DNA of 64,000 nucleotides, taken from positions 62,001 to 126,000 of the forward strand of contig NZ_JADVOP010000006.1 in assembly GCF_016508585.1 (NCBI RefSeq), read 5' to 3'. This DNA is from Acinetobacter baumannii. Its GTDB lineage: Bacteria; Pseudomonadota; Gammaproteobacteria; Pseudomonadales; Moraxellaceae. The translations under genes and the position numbers were made by a program. Each line of letters starts with the position of its first letter. The first letter of the stretch is position 1. Under the pieces are notes generated by a model that did not search any database, was not told the origin of the DNA, and saw only the letters and a list, made by a program, of their open reading frames with translations. This document shows, piece by piece, positions 9,314 through 19,229 of the stretch.

Positions 9314-9856
9314 ATCAAGATTTCCTTTAGACCATTACAACACACTGAGATTGATTTGATTTGGCAACAGATTGATCGAAAAGAATTAATCACATCCATG
9401 TATCAACAACAGGGGCAACAGTTGCAGCACGTTGACTGCTTTTATGATGTTCAAACTTGGGATCAGCATCACCTTGAAAATGATCCGCCCTTGATTAAAC
9501 ACCTTTGCCAACAAGGTGCCATTTGCATTGGTGGCTTTAATCCCTCAAGTCAACTTATCGCAGTTCAGGTCGTATCGAATCAAAGAATTACTGATTATCC
9601 ACAGGCGAAGCTACTGCAATATTTTTATGTCGATGCCGATCATCAAGGGCACGGCATTGGCAGCCAGTTGATGCAAACAGCCGCCACTTCAGCAAAACAA
9701 TTAGGTGCCAAACAACTCTATATTTCGGCAACTCCCACACAACGCACAGTTGATTTTTATCTCAAACAAGGTGCAAAGCTTTTAGAAAACCCAGATCAAC
9801 AGCTCTGGGCTTTAGAGCCTGAGGATATTCATTTAATTTATGATCTCAGTGAATAG
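9314..9856 (+). CDS. GNAT family N-acetyltransferase with apparent ATC start
   Basis: A GNAT-fold acetyltransferase (acetyl-CoA to an amine of unknown substrate). The acetyl-CoA pyrophosphate loop is visible as VDADHQGHGIGSQLMQ, followed by AKQLGAKQLYISATPT and DFYLKQGAKLL, the usual beta-4 to beta-7 order. The first canonical start in frame is TTG 9356, which would drop the first beta strand. Codons before it encode IKISFRPLQHTEIDL, a typical GNAT N-terminus, and a GAGG ribosome site (9302-9305) lies 8 bases before an ATC at 9314. No ATG, GTG or TTG exists between the upstream stop (9290) and 9356. Either ATC initiates, or an ATG was lost by one substitution. Confidence 0.75.
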   Translation: MKISFRPLQHTEIDLIWQQIDRKELITSMYQQQGQQLQHVDCFYDVQTWDQHHLENDPPLIKHLCQQGAICIGGFNPSSQLIAVQVVSNQRITDYPQAKLLQYFYVDADHQGHGIGSQLMQTAATSAKQLGAKQLYISATPTQRTVDFYLKQGAKLLENPDQQLWALEPEDIHLIYDLSE

Positions 9857-9863
9857 CCATGAA

Positions 9864-9896
9864 ATCCTGTCAGTCCCCTTCAAGCACTGACAGGAT
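9864..9896. terminator. Hairpin without T-tract after GNAT gene
   Basis: A perfect 11-bp stem (9864-9874 with 9886-9896) starts 8 bp after the GNAT stop. No T-run follows, so termination may be factor-assisted, or it stabilises the 3' end. The following AT-rich bases to 10192 contain the fdxA promoter region and no gene. Confidence 0.5.
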
Positions 9897-10192
9897 CTAT
9901 ATAATCGGTTTATTATTCAAGCAATAAAACATTTTTTGTGATTTATTCAATATTACAGTTATACCTTTTTTTTAATATTCTTAGCATTTTTTCAACTATA
10001 GATTTCTTAGAATCATTACCTATATTTATAAAATTGCAAAATTCATCACAAAATATATCTTTTTCCTATAAAAAAAATTGATTCAGCAGGTTCATCTATA
10101 TTAAATATCAATAAAAGCAATTGTTACTTTGTCGCGTTTTCCCTAAAATACAGCATTATTAATTAGAACCATATTTTTAGGTAGCTGACGCC

Positions 10193-10516
10193 ATGACCTT
10201 TGTTGTCACTGAAAATTGTATTAAGTGTAAATATCAAGACTGCGTAGAAGTATGTCCAGTAGACTGTTTTTATGAAGGTCCGAATTTCCTTGTCATTAGC
10301 CCAGACGAGTGTATTGACTGTGCATTATGTGAACCTGAGTGCCCTGCAAATGCAATTTTCTCAGAAGACGAATTACCTGAAGGTCAAGAAGTCTTTATTG
10401 AATTAAATGCTGAGCTTGCACAAAAATGGCCTAATATCACTCAAATTGGCGATCAACCAGCAGATCGTGAAGAATGGAATGGTAAGCCAGATAAATTACA
10501 GTACTTAGAAAAATAA
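10193..10516 (+). CDS. fdxA: Seven-iron ferredoxin FdxA
   Basis: 107 residues. Cysteines match a 7Fe ferredoxin: C9, C17 and C50 for the [3Fe-4S] cluster and C21, C40, C43 and C46 for the [4Fe-4S] cluster. The pattern is [18 protein letters not shown] and later [13 protein letters not shown]. The C-terminal extension (about residues 60-107, ending [10 protein letters not shown]) is typical of the Azotobacter-type FdxA. It is a cytoplasmic low-potential electron carrier; the partner is unknown. It sits as a single gene with its own terminator. Confidence 0.95.
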   Translation: MTFVVTENCIKCKYQDCVEVCPVDCFYEGPNFLVISPDECIDCALCEPECPANAIFSEDELPEGQEVFIELNAELAQKWPNITQIGDQPADREEWNGKPDKLQYLEK

Positions 10517-10526
10517 GTATTGTCCT

Positions 10527-10553
10527 AAAAGATCAGCTTAGGCTGATCTTTTT
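10527..10553 (+). terminator. Intrinsic terminator of fdxA
   Basis: Stem 10527-10537 with 10542-10552 (core GATCAGC/GCTGATC), TTAG loop and a T-tract, 10 bp after the fdxA stop. Confidence 0.9.
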
Positions 10554-10655
10554 GCATTTAAATATGCAATTTATACATTTATTTGCAATTTATTCATAAT
10601 ACCCAATCTAAACTAGACTAGAATACTCCGTTACTTTCTTTAGCTAATATTGAGA

Positions 10656-11375
10656 ATGAAATTTATTTTGAAAGGTCTACTTGCTGTCGGTGTTACTACA
10701 ATGATTCTGGCTGGATGTACATCTTCCCCTCAAAAGAATCCAACAATTAGCACACCGCATGGTCAACGTATTTATATCCCTGAAGAAAAAATTACGATTG
10801 AACGGCCAATCCCACAAAAGACCATGCCTGCCTCTTATCGCCAATGGTTAATGTATGGTGACAATCAGTCTCGTGCGCGTGGCTATGAACGTTTTCTTGA
10901 ACAAAACAATGCAGGGAACATTATTCCAAGTTTTGAACTATTTAAAACTGCACGTGATTGGGAAAAATGTGGTAAATCAGAATACATGATCCCAAGCCGT
11001 GAATTATGGAATAATCAATTGCCAACATTGAAAGTGTTTAAGTATCTGGTTGCATCCAAAGTATTGACTGATTTTACCGTCACTTCGGTCTATCGTGACT
11101 TACCATTAAATCAATGCGCTGGGGGTGCTGGCTCTTCACGGCATTTATTTAATTCAGCCATTGATTTTCGTATTGGTCCTGAAAATCCTCAACCTGAAGA
11201 TTATGCTTATATTGAACACACCAAGTTCAAACTTTGCCAATTCTGGGCGCAGTACGGTCAAAGTTTAAACATGGGCTTAGGATTATATGCTTCAGGACAA
11301 ATCCATATTGACACACAAGGCTATCGTACCTGGGGACCCGACTTGACCCGCAATAGTTCAATGTGTAATTTTTAA
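10656..11375 (+). CDS. Lipoprotein with M15-type D,D-carboxypeptidase-like domain
   Basis: 239 residues from ATG 10656; a TTG two codons earlier is less likely. A lipobox LAGC puts the lipidated cysteine at residue 21, so it is anchored in an envelope membrane. The C-terminal half shows the peptidase M15/VanY-type zinc pattern: SSRHLFNSAIDFRIG (His and Asp ligands in SxxHxxxxAxD) and GQIHIDT (third ligand), with paired cysteines around them. Members cleave or bind D-Ala-D-Ala peptides of peptidoglycan. Full catalytic competence is likely but not proven. Confidence 0.8.
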   Translation: MKFILKGLLAVGVTTMILAGCTSSPQKNPTISTPHGQRIYIPEEKITIERPIPQKTMPASYRQWLMYGDNQSRARGYERFLEQNNAGNIIPSFELFKTARDWEKCGKSEYMIPSRELWNNQLPTLKVFKYLVASKVLTDFTVTSVYRDLPLNQCAGGAGSSRHLFNSAIDFRIGPENPQPEDYAYIEHTKFKLCQFWAQYGQSLNMGLGLYASGQIHIDTQGYRTWGPDLTRNSSMCNF

Positions 11376-11390
11376 TCCTCCTTTTGAATT

Positions 11391-11417
11391 AAAAGAGATC
11401 GATATGATCTCTTTTTT
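11391..11417 (+). terminator. Intrinsic terminator of M15 lipoprotein gene
   Basis: A stem AAAAGAGATC (11391-11400) pairs with GATCTCTTTT (11406-11415), followed by T-residues, shortly after the stop codon. Confidence 0.85.
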
Positions 11418-11506
11418 TATTCCTCAGCTTTTCTTGAGAAAGATGACGCTCAAGCCTGAAATGGCTTTATTCTTCATTGAATTGATGCGCTTAAACAAAG
11501 CAAATA

Positions 11507-11541
11507 AAAAAATGCCCAATGAAGTTCATTGGGCATTTTAA
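11507..11541 (-). terminator. Terminator of dat-ddc operon
   Basis: A stem AAAATGCCCAAT (11509-11520) pairs with the complementary 11528-11539. The A-run on its left is the T-run for the minus-strand transcript that ends with ddc. Confidence 0.8.
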
Positions 11542-11583
11542 AATAAACAAAATCTATTTCAGATCAATCAATACGGTTTACAC

Positions 11584-13116
11584 CTAGTCAATTGCAGGTG
11601 TATATGTGCCATCTGCGATTGCAGCTTTAATACGATCTGCTTCTTCCAACACCAAAGCAAGAAGATTTTTCACGTTGTCTAAAGTTGCAACTGGACTTAA
11701 AGTGGTCATTTTCAAAGATTGAACCTGCCCCACCTTGGTTACACCAATATTGGCCTCACCACGTGCAAATAATTCATCTGCAACGTTTTGATTCAATGTA
11801 TCCAGCAACTCCACAGGATAATCCTCTGGAACGACACGGAACAACACCGATGCAAATTGTGGCTCAACCAAAAGCTCTAGGCCCTGGGTAGCTTTGATAT
11901 AGTCAGCAACTTCACGCGTCAGCTTAACACCGTGATCAATCATCGAACCATATAGCTCTTCACCCAAGTTTTCAATTGTCATCCACAATTTCAATGCATC
12001 GAAACGACGTGTTGTTTGCAATGACTTCGAAACAAGGTTCGGCACCCCATGCTCTTCATCATAAGCCGAGTTTAAATACTCAGCTTCATAATGCATGAAA
12101 CGATAATTCGCTTCATCTTTAAGCAAGAATGCACCACATGAAATGCTTTGAAAATAATGCTTGTGGAAATCCAATGTAATTGAATCAGACAATTCAATTC
12201 CATCCAGCATTGAACGGTAGTCATTTGAAAGAATCAGCGCACCGCCCCATGCCGCATCGATATGCATCCACGCGCCATATTTGTTGGTAATTTCACGGAT
12301 TTTTTTCAATGGATCAATCGCACCCGCATCTGTCGTCCCTGCTGTCGCAACAACACACGCTACGATTTTGCCTTCAGCCTGTAAATGCGCCATGGTTTTT
12401 TCAAGCGCATCGACATCCATCTGGGCATTTTCATTGACAGGTACAGTGACCACAGACTGAAAGCCCATGCCCATCATTGCCATATTTTTTTGTACAGAGA
12501 AATGTGCATTTTCAGAGCAAATCACTTTGACATTACGCATCGCTTCGTTTGGAACGCCGTCACGTTGAACAGACCAAGGACGACCGTCCTCATCTTTCCA
12601 ATTCTTGGCAATACACCAGTCACGTGCCAACAGTACACCCATCAAGTTTGACTGTGTACCACCAGAAGTGAATACGCCTGCTTGACCTGCACCATAGCCC
12701 ACTTTTTGGCGCAACCAGTCAATCAATTGAACTTCCATCAATGAACCTGCTGGGCTTTGATCCCAAGAGTCCATTGATTGGTTTGTGGCATTAATCAACA
12801 CTTCGGCAATTTGACTGGTCACCATCGTTGGGCAGTGCAAATGTGCTAAAGAATGAGGATGATGTACTTTTAAACTCTTGTTGAGGAAAAGTTCAACCAT
12901 TCGCTCAAGCGATTGATGAAGCCCTAAACCTTGTTTAGACGGCGTAAAAGAAATTGCTTCACGCAATTCTTTAATGCTTCCGCCGGTATACATTTTATCG
13001 TTTTGCAACCATGCCGCGACTGCTTTAGTCGCCTCAGCCATTGCTGACTCATAGTCAGCAATGGATTGAGCATCATTGCAGAGTAACGCTTTACGATGTT
13101 CTGCAAAATCTACCAT
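11584..13116 (-). CDS. ddc: L-2,4-diaminobutyrate decarboxylase
   Basis: 510 residues of the group II PLP decarboxylases. The PLP lysine lies in TLDFHKHYF (Lys319). Also seen are [19 protein letters not shown] (substrate/PLP phosphate region), [17 protein letters not shown] and the cofactor-ring aspartate in [11 protein letters not shown]. It removes CO2 from L-2,4-diaminobutyrate to give 1,3-diaminopropane, the signature polyamine of Acinetobacter. The ATG follows the dat stop by 3 bp, so the two are translated as one operon. This is the established dat-ddc arrangement of the genus. Confidence 0.95.
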   Translation of the reverse strand: MVDFAEHRKALLCNDAQSIADYESAMAEATKAVAAWLQNDKMYTGGSIKELREAISFTPSKQGLGLHQSLERMVELFLNKSLKVHHPHSLAHLHCPTMVTSQIAEVLINATNQSMDSWDQSPAGSLMEVQLIDWLRQKVGYGAGQAGVFTSGGTQSNLMGVLLARDWCIAKNWKDEDGRPWSVQRDGVPNEAMRNVKVICSENAHFSVQKNMAMMGMGFQSVVTVPVNENAQMDVDALEKTMAHLQAEGKIVACVVATAGTTDAGAIDPLKKIREITNKYGAWMHIDAAWGGALILSNDYRSMLDGIELSDSITLDFHKHYFQSISCGAFLLKDEANYRFMHYEAEYLNSAYDEEHGVPNLVSKSLQTTRRFDALKLWMTIENLGEELYGSMIDHGVKLTREVADYIKATQGLELLVEPQFASVLFRVVPEDYPVELLDTLNQNVADELFARGEANIGVTKVGQVQSLKMTTLSPVATLDNVKNLLALVLEEADRIKAAIADGTYTPAID

Positions 13117-13119
13117 AAA

Positions 13120-14493
13120 TCAAGCGCCTCGAACTGCAACAAGCGCTTCAGCAACAGCTTTCTTAAAGCGTGCAATCGCGTCTTCGCATTCTTCTTGAGT
13201 AATGATCAACGGACAAAGTAGACGGATCACCGTACCACTGCGACCCCCTTTTTCCAACAATAATTTATTGTTAAAACATGCAGTTTGAATGGCAGCCGCC
13301 AACTGCGAATCTGCAGGAAGTGAACCCATATGATCCGCTGGCTTACGTTCATCTACAATTTCAATGCCGATCATTAAACCGCGACCACGAACATTACCAA
13401 TACATGGGTATTCCTGTGCTAATTTTTTCAATTCTGCTTGTAGGAAATCACCACGTTCTTGCGCATTTTTCGAAAGATTTTGCTCTTTGATGGTTTTGAT
13501 CGTTGCAAGACCAGTACCCATAGCCAATTGGTTGCCACGGAAAGTTCCCGTATGCCCCGCAGGCTGCCAAGCATCAAACTTGCGTTTAATCCCCAATACA
13601 GCCAATGGAAGACTACCACCCACAGCTTTCGACATCACCACCACATCAGGTTCAATACCTGCGTGTTCAAAGGCGAACATTTTACCTGAACGTGCGAAGC
13701 CCGCTTGAACTTCATCTAAAATCAATACGATGTTATGGCGCTCAGTCACTTCACGGATTTTCTGCAACCATTTTGCAGGCGCAGATACAACACCGCCTTC
13801 ACCTTGAATCGCTTCAAGGATTACAGCAGCAGGTTTGGTCACACCACTTTCGACATCTTCGATGAAGTTTTCGAAATAATATGTAAGGGCATCTACACCT
13901 GCTTCACCGCCAATTCCCAATGGGCAACGGTATTCATGCGGGTATGGCATAAATTGTACGCCTGGCATTAGACCATTTACCGCATTTTTAGCAGACAAGT
14001 TACCTGTCATCGCAAGTGCACCATGTGTCATACCATGGTAACCACCAGAGAAGCTGATCACCGTACTACGACCAGTATATGTTTTTGCCAATTTAATTGC
14101 TGCTTCTGTCCCATCTGCACCAGATGGACCGCAGAACTGCAAACAATACTCTTCTTTTCCACCAGGAAGTTGTTCAAGTAGTGCTTCAGTAAAAGCATCT
14201 TTTAAAGGCGTTGTTAAATCTAAAGTATGTAAAGGTAAACCACTTGCTAAAGTGTCTTGAATACTTTTAATCACCGCAGGATGGTTATGGCCCAAAGCCA
14301 ATGTTCCTGCCCCAGCTAAACAATCGAGGTACTTTGTACCTTCAACATCGGTAACCCAACAACCATGTGCTTCCGCTATCGCTAACGGTAATTTACGTGG
14401 ATAACTACGAACATTCGATTCCATCTGACTTTGGCGAGTCAAGTAGTATTCGTTTGTGGAAGTGGCAGCAGGATTTACAGAAGTAACGCTCAT
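13120..14493 (-). CDS. dat: L-2,4-diaminobutyrate:2-oxoglutarate 4-aminotransferase
   Basis: 457 residues, class III aminotransferase. The PLP lysine lies in [16 protein letters not shown] (Lys289), with the upstream [21 protein letters not shown] motif and the [16 protein letters not shown] phosphate-binding region. It makes L-2,4-diaminobutyrate from aspartate semialdehyde using glutamate, feeding the downstream decarboxylase. dat is first in the operon; its start has GAGATGG upstream. Roughly 500 bp of non-coding DNA precede it. Confidence 0.95.
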   Translation of the reverse strand: MSVTSVNPAATSTNEYYLTRQSQMESNVRSYPRKLPLAIAEAHGCWVTDVEGTKYLDCLAGAGTLALGHNHPAVIKSIQDTLASGLPLHTLDLTTPLKDAFTEALLEQLPGGKEEYCLQFCGPSGADGTEAAIKLAKTYTGRSTVISFSGGYHGMTHGALAMTGNLSAKNAVNGLMPGVQFMPYPHEYRCPLGIGGEAGVDALTYYFENFIEDVESGVTKPAAVILEAIQGEGGVVSAPAKWLQKIREVTERHNIVLILDEVQAGFARSGKMFAFEHAGIEPDVVVMSKAVGGSLPLAVLGIKRKFDAWQPAGHTGTFRGNQLAMGTGLATIKTIKEQNLSKNAQERGDFLQAELKKLAQEYPCIGNVRGRGLMIGIEIVDERKPADHMGSLPADSQLAAAIQTACFNNKLLLEKGGRSGTVIRLLCPLIITQEECEDAIARFKKAVAEALVAVRGA

Positions 14494-14995
14494 ATCGAAT
14501 TACCATCTCTGATATGGGTTGAAAGAAATAAGTCGGGTGACTTGTGGTCCTTTGACTCGGTGCTTTATAGAAATCTAGTTAGAGAGCTTTTAATATTCAT
14601 AACTAGGAGCGCGATAATACAGTTTTTTACAAGAAAATAAATAACTTTTATGTACTTATCTACTCTCCATTTATCGAAAAAAACATTTAGCTCAATCCAG
14701 TTCAAGTATTATTATCATACTATGTGACAAAGCAAAGAAAAGTAGACAATTAAAATCACGTTCCCCATAAGACATGATCCTATACAAATCCACTCCCCCA
14801 TAAAGGCATAAGCAGTTAATTTTTAAAATATTTTAAAAAAGAGATTATTGCAATTTTTATGTAAATTATTACAAATGCACCACAAAATCCGCCATAGTTT
14901 TTCCACAAACTACCATTATCATCAAAACAGATTCAATTTATACAATATATTTTTTGGTCATAAAATTTAATCAAACGATTTTTTAAGGATGACTT
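14494..14995. other. Divergent promoter region, 502 bp without gene
   Basis: AT-rich DNA between dat and the SIMPL gene, holding both promoters. No coding frame with a credible start or family resemblance was seen; a 69-codon plus-strand frame at its left edge runs out of dat antisense DNA. A possible half Fur-like stretch (ATTATCATCA near 14915) is too weak to call. Confidence 0.5.
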
Positions 14996-15700
14996 ATGCG
15001 TTACTTAGCCTTAACCACTTTACTCTTGGGAACAACACTGAGCACAATCACAATGGCAGCTGATAATGATCCGCTAAACTACAATATTGTAAATGTCCAA
15101 GCAGATGCTACACGTCAAGTATCGAATGATGAAATGCATGCTGTACTGTTCATCGAAAAAACCAACAAACAACCTGCTGAGCTTTCTGCACAGATTACTC
15201 AGTTAATGAATCAAGCCATCGCGATCTCTAAAAAATATCCGCAAGTTAAAGTGGAAACAGGTTCACAAACCACATATCCTGTATATGACAATGACAATCA
15301 AAAATTAAAAGATTGGCGCGGCCGTGCTGAAATCCAAATCGAAAGCAAGGACTTTAAAGCGGCAAGTCAATTAATCAATGAATTGCAAAACAGCTTCCAA
15401 ACCCAGTCAATTAATTTCACAGTGTCTGACGAACAACGTAAAAAAGTTGAAAATGAATTAATGGTGGAAGCTTCGAAAAACTTCCAACAGCGCGCGCAAA
15501 TTTTAACCCACGCATGGAATAAATCGTCTTATAACTTGGTAAATATCAATATCAACACCAGCAACTCTTACCCTCAACCGATGTATGCGGCACGAGCGTC
15601 GATGGCTAAGTTTGAGGCTGCTGATGCTGGTGGACAGAACATGGCTGCTGGAGAATCAAAAATCACAGTGAATGCCAATGGTTCTATTCAATTTAAATAA
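14996..15700 (+). CDS. Periplasmic SIMPL-domain (DUF541) protein
   Basis: 234 residues with a clean signal peptide (MRYLALTTLLLGTTL... cut after TMA-A, about residue 21). The mature part has the SIMPL/BP26 pattern: NIVNVQADATRQVSNDEMHAVLFIEKTN at the start, VKVETGSQTTYPVY, a central helical stretch, and YPQPMYAARA with a final beta strand ITVNANGSIQF. Relatives form periplasmic oligomers of poorly known role, some linked to oxidative stress. TTTTTTAAGGATG places a good ribosome site right before the start. A terminator follows, so it is a single-gene unit. Confidence 0.88.
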   Translation: MRYLALTTLLLGTTLSTITMAADNDPLNYNIVNVQADATRQVSNDEMHAVLFIEKTNKQPAELSAQITQLMNQAIAISKKYPQVKVETGSQTTYPVYDNDNQKLKDWRGRAEIQIESKDFKAASQLINELQNSFQTQSINFTVSDEQRKKVENELMVEASKNFQQRAQILTHAWNKSSYNLVNININTSNSYPQPMYAARASMAKFEAADAGGQNMAAGESKITVNANGSIQFK

Positions 15701-15733
15701 TCTCTTTTATATAATCCTAAATGAGACTCACAG

Positions 15734-15757
15734 AAACCGTGCTAAAGCACGGTTTTT
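15734..15757 (+). terminator. Intrinsic terminator of SIMPL gene
   Basis: AAACCGTGC (15734-15742), loop TAAA, then GCACGGTTT (15747-15755) with trailing T. Confidence 0.9.
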
Positions 15758-15823
15758 GAATATTTATGCTTAACAGTTTGATTGTTTATTAAAAATTCCA
15801 CTTGATCCCATCAAACCATAGTT

Positions 15824-15842
15824 TTAAATGATAATCATCATG
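15824..15842. promoter_or_regulatory. Fur box upstream of FecA-like receptor
   Basis: The 19 bases match the classical GATAATGATAATCATTATC Fur box at 14 positions, including an unbroken central ATGATAATCAT core. It ends 58 bp before the receptor ATG, where a repressor would block the promoter. Iron-repressed expression is the expected outcome. Confidence 0.75.
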
Positions 15843-15900
15843 ATTTAAAAACTACATTGAACAGATTAAGATACGCATAATTCCAAATTGTTAAGTCCTT

Positions 15901-18105
15901 ATGAATATATCCGTTCACAACACAAACAGTTATACCGTATTCAAACCCAGCCCACTGAGTTTGGCGATTGCCGTTTCATTCACTTTTATATCCATGTCAT
16001 CCTCTGCTGAGGATGCCCAAGCAGGTACGCCTCAAGCACTTAAAACAATCACAGTTCGAGCCGAAGGAAACTGGCTTGAAGAAGCCAATGCTGAAAAAAT
16101 TCACCAACATGCCGGGGCACGGACTATTGTTGATCGCAAAAAAATGGATGAATCTGCAGTAACCTCCATTCGTGATGCATTAAAACAGGTTCCTGGTGTT
16201 CAAGTTCAAGAGAGCAATGGTACTGGTGGCAGTGATGTTTCACTAAATTTAGGCGTTCGTGGTCTCACTTCTCGTCTCTCACCACGCTCTACAGTTTTGA
16301 TGGATGGTGTCCCACTATCTTTTGCGCCTTATGGGCAACCACAATTATCTATGGCACCTGTGTCAATGGGTAATATTGAATCTATTGATGTAGTTCGTGG
16401 TGCAGGTTCTGTACGTTTTGGACCGCAAAATGTCGGCGGCATCATCAACTTCAATACCCGTTCAATCCCTGAAAAATTATCAGGTTCCGTTGGTTTAACG
16501 ACTGAGTTTGCTACTGGAACAGATCAACTGAAGTACAGCCCGAATCTATTTGTTGGCGGGACCATGGAAAATGGTTTAGGGATTGCTTTACTCTATTCTG
16601 GAACCAAAGGGAATGGCTATCGTGAAGCAAATAATGACATAGATATCGATGACGTGATGTTGAAATCTTCATATCAGTTTACTGATCAAGATGCTTTAGC
16701 TGTCAATCTGCATCATTATGAAGGTCGTGGTGAAATGCCTGAAGGATTAACCACAGCCGACTATGCAAAAAATCCTTACCAGTCCAATCAATATCGAAAT
16801 TATTTTGCAGGGCGCCGTTCCGATGTTTCGGTCAAATATAGCCACAAAGACGAACGGAATAATTTTGAAATCTTAGGTTACTATGTCGATTCTTTCCGTA
16901 CCAGTGATCTGGAATCGGCTATAGAAGGTACTGCAAATAGTCGAATCAGCAACTCTCCACGTGATTATAAGTACTTTGGAATTGAACCGCGTTATTCGTA
17001 CGCCTATACCTTAGGCAATATGAATAATGAAGTAACTGTTGGCTACCGTTATTTAAAAGAAGACAGTTCTGAGTTCTCAGGTCGTACTGCGCCATATAAT
17101 ACTGCAACGGGAATACCGGGCGAGCGTCTGGCCAATACGATCAGTGAAGGTGGAACCAAGGCCCATGCGGTGTATATTGACAATCGTTTTGGTCTGGGTG
17201 CATTGACCATTACACCTGGTGTACGTTTTGAATCAATTCAGACGCAAAATGATTACAGCGCTTATCAAAATGGTAAATTCATCAACACCGTGCATCCAAA
17301 AATCAAATCTGATGAGTTTTTGCCAAGCTTGGCAGTGCAGTATAACTTCACTGATCAATGGAACATTTTTGCCAATGCGGCTGTTTCATTTGGTCCTCAG
17401 CAATATAATCAATTAGCCAAGGTTGATGCTGGACAAGCCGTTACGACTTTAGATGGATTGCATCCTGAAAAGTCCAATAACTATGAGATTGGTACCAAAT
17501 ATCTGGGCAATGGCTTAAATGCCGAAATGACCGTGTTTTATCTGGACTTTGATAAAGAGTTGATATTAGAGCGACCTGATAATATTGGTACAGGGATCTG
17601 GACCAATCTAGGTGCAACCAGTCATAAAGGTGTAGAGCTGGGCTTAAATTACGATTTTGGGCATCTTAATGAGATGCTTCAAGGTCTGAAAATCTATAGT
17701 AATTACACATTTACCAAAGCACTATCAAAGGCTGGAAAGTTTGAGGGTAAAGATCTCCCTTATTATTCACGCCACGTAGGGAATTTAGGTCTGGGCTATG
17801 CGTTTGAAAAATGGTCTGTCAATCTAGATATGTTTGCCCAATCCAAACAACATGCTCCAGGTTCAGGCAATATCTATCAAACTATAGAAAGCGCGGATGG
17901 CCGTATTGGAGATATTCCAGGTTATTCGACTTTTGCTGTACGCACAGGCTATGATTTTGGCCAAGATTTCTATGGTTTGAAAGTTGCAGGTGGAATCAAA
18001 AACCTATTTGATCAAGAATATTTTACCCGTTCATCTGATTCAACAGGTGGAAAATATGTGGGGCAACCACGTACCTTCTATTTACAAACATCTGTTGATT
18101 TTTAA
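15901..18105 (+). CDS. fecA: TonB-dependent outer-membrane receptor, FecA-like
   Basis: 734 residues. After a signal peptide (about 1-36, ending SSSAEDAQA) comes a TonB-box-like LKTITVRAE, the plug domain (DALKQVPGVQVQESNG, VLMDGVPLSF, IESIDVVRGAGSVRFGPQNVGG) and a 22-strand-type barrel ending in TFYLQTSVDF with terminal Phe. GNWLEEANAEKIHQHAGAR after the TonB box resembles FecA-type ferric dicitrate receptors. Unlike E. coli FecA it has no N-terminal signalling domain (the TonB box is near residue 47), which fits the absence of fecI/fecR nearby. Control is probably by Fur alone (box at 15824). The exact ligand is unproven. Confidence 0.85.
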   Translation: MNISVHNTNSYTVFKPSPLSLAIAVSFTFISMSSSAEDAQAGTPQALKTITVRAEGNWLEEANAEKIHQHAGARTIVDRKKMDESAVTSIRDALKQVPGVQVQESNGTGGSDVSLNLGVRGLTSRLSPRSTVLMDGVPLSFAPYGQPQLSMAPVSMGNIESIDVVRGAGSVRFGPQNVGGIINFNTRSIPEKLSGSVGLTTEFATGTDQLKYSPNLFVGGTMENGLGIALLYSGTKGNGYREANNDIDIDDVMLKSSYQFTDQDALAVNLHHYEGRGEMPEGLTTADYAKNPYQSNQYRNYFAGRRSDVSVKYSHKDERNNFEILGYYVDSFRTSDLESAIEGTANSRISNSPRDYKYFGIEPRYSYAYTLGNMNNEVTVGYRYLKEDSSEFSGRTAPYNTATGIPGERLANTISEGGTKAHAVYIDNRFGLGALTITPGVRFESIQTQNDYSAYQNGKFINTVHPKIKSDEFLPSLAVQYNFTDQWNIFANAAVSFGPQQYNQLAKVDAGQAVTTLDGLHPEKSNNYEIGTKYLGNGLNAEMTVFYLDFDKELILERPDNIGTGIWTNLGATSHKGVELGLNYDFGHLNEMLQGLKIYSNYTFTKALSKAGKFEGKDLPYYSRHVGNLGLGYAFEKWSVNLDMFAQSKQHAPGSGNIYQTIESADGRIGDIPGYSTFAVRTGYDFGQDFYGLKVAGGIKNLFDQEYFTRSSDSTGGKYVGQPRTFYLQTSVDF

Positions 18106-18148
18106 TCTGATTCACAAACCTGTATAGATTTTCAAATCACTTCAACTT

Positions 18149-18186
18149 AAGCGTAAATCTCATCTATTGAGATTTACGCTTTTTTA
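18149..18186 (+). terminator. Intrinsic terminator of TonB receptor gene
   Basis: A perfect 14-bp stem (18149-18162 with 18168-18181) is followed by five T. Confidence 0.93.
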
Positions 18187-18227
18187 ATTACTTTTAATAG
18201 ATTATCTTCTATGATTGTTTTCTTAAA

Positions 18228-19016
18228 ATGAAAGTTAGAACTTCTGTAATGGAATATGAAACAATACTGCTCAGTTTGGGGTTCTTTGCATTTTGCGCTG
18301 GCTTAATTGATGCTGCTGTGGGGGGCGGTGGATTAATGCTACTCCCTGCCCTAATGCATGCTTTTCCAACCCGAAGTCTAGCCACAGTTTTTGGAACCAA
18401 TAAAATTATTGCTATGGCAGGTACCGTTTCATCTGCTTTTGCTTACTTTAAGAAAGTAACAATCAACTGGAAACTCATCCTGCCAACCATGTTGGCAGCG
18501 TTCATATTTTCTTTCTTTGGTGCCATGTCTGTTTCGTTGATTCCTAAGGAGTTGATGCGCTATATCATATTCTTTTTGCTGATCTTGATTGCGATCTATA
18601 CTTTTGCCAAAAAAGATTTAGGCAAAATACATACGGTTTTACAGACAGGAAAAAAAGAGATCGCGCTCGGTCTATTTTTTGGCGCATTGATTGGCTTCTA
18701 TGATGGTATTTTTGGACCGGGTACAGGCAGCTTCTTGCTCTTTCTGTTTGTGAAAGTGTTTGCTTTTGATTTTCTCAATGCATCTGCTTCTGCCAAGTTG
18801 GTCAATGTTGCCACCAATATTTCTGCCATGTTCTTCTTTATCCCCTCAGGGCATATTTTATGGATGGCAGGCATTATTTTAGCAATATGTAATGTACTCG
18901 GCTCTCTCGCAGGAACTGCATTGGCGTTTAAATATGGAAGTGGTTTTATTCGTATTTTCTTTCTGATACTACTGATTTTTCTGATTGGGCGGATGGGATA
19001 TGATCTATTCTTTTAA
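18228..19016 (+). CDS. TSUP family permease (TauE/SafE-like)
   Basis: 262 residues from ATG 18228; an internal ATG at 18249 (MEYETILLSLGFFAF) gives 255 residues and is an equally good start since neither has a clear ribosome site. About eight membrane helices. The family motifs are visible as GLIDAAVGGGGLMLLPAL in the first half and GFYDGIFGPGTGSFLLF in the second, the internal repeat of TauE/SafE permeases that move sulfite, sulfoacetate or similar organosulfur anions. No metabolic partner lies nearby, so the substrate is unknown. Confidence 0.88.
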   Translation: MKVRTSVMEYETILLSLGFFAFCAGLIDAAVGGGGLMLLPALMHAFPTRSLATVFGTNKIIAMAGTVSSAFAYFKKVTINWKLILPTMLAAFIFSFFGAMSVSLIPKELMRYIIFFLLILIAIYTFAKKDLGKIHTVLQTGKKEIALGLFFGALIGFYDGIFGPGTGSFLLFLFVKVFAFDFLNASASAKLVNVATNISAMFFFIPSGHILWMAGIILAICNVLGSLAGTALAFKYGSGFIRIFFLILLIFLIGRMGYDLFF

Positions 19017-19229
19017 TTCAAACCTATCTATTGATCTTTAAACTTGGATCGGTTCCCGATGCAGAATAATCACACTATTCTCCTCATATGAATCAGTAAA
19101 ACCCTCACATCAAGCCATCCTCCTTGTGGGGGGTCGCTCAAAACCGACACTTCATAGATAGTTCAGATCTTGTTCAGCGCTATCACAGTGTTCGATACAA
19201 GCAATAGGATTGAATTGATGGTAACGGAT

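Noticed and set aside
13364-13708. 114-codon plus-strand open frame
   Set aside because: Antisense to dat; several overlapping frames here all reflect the codon pattern of dat.
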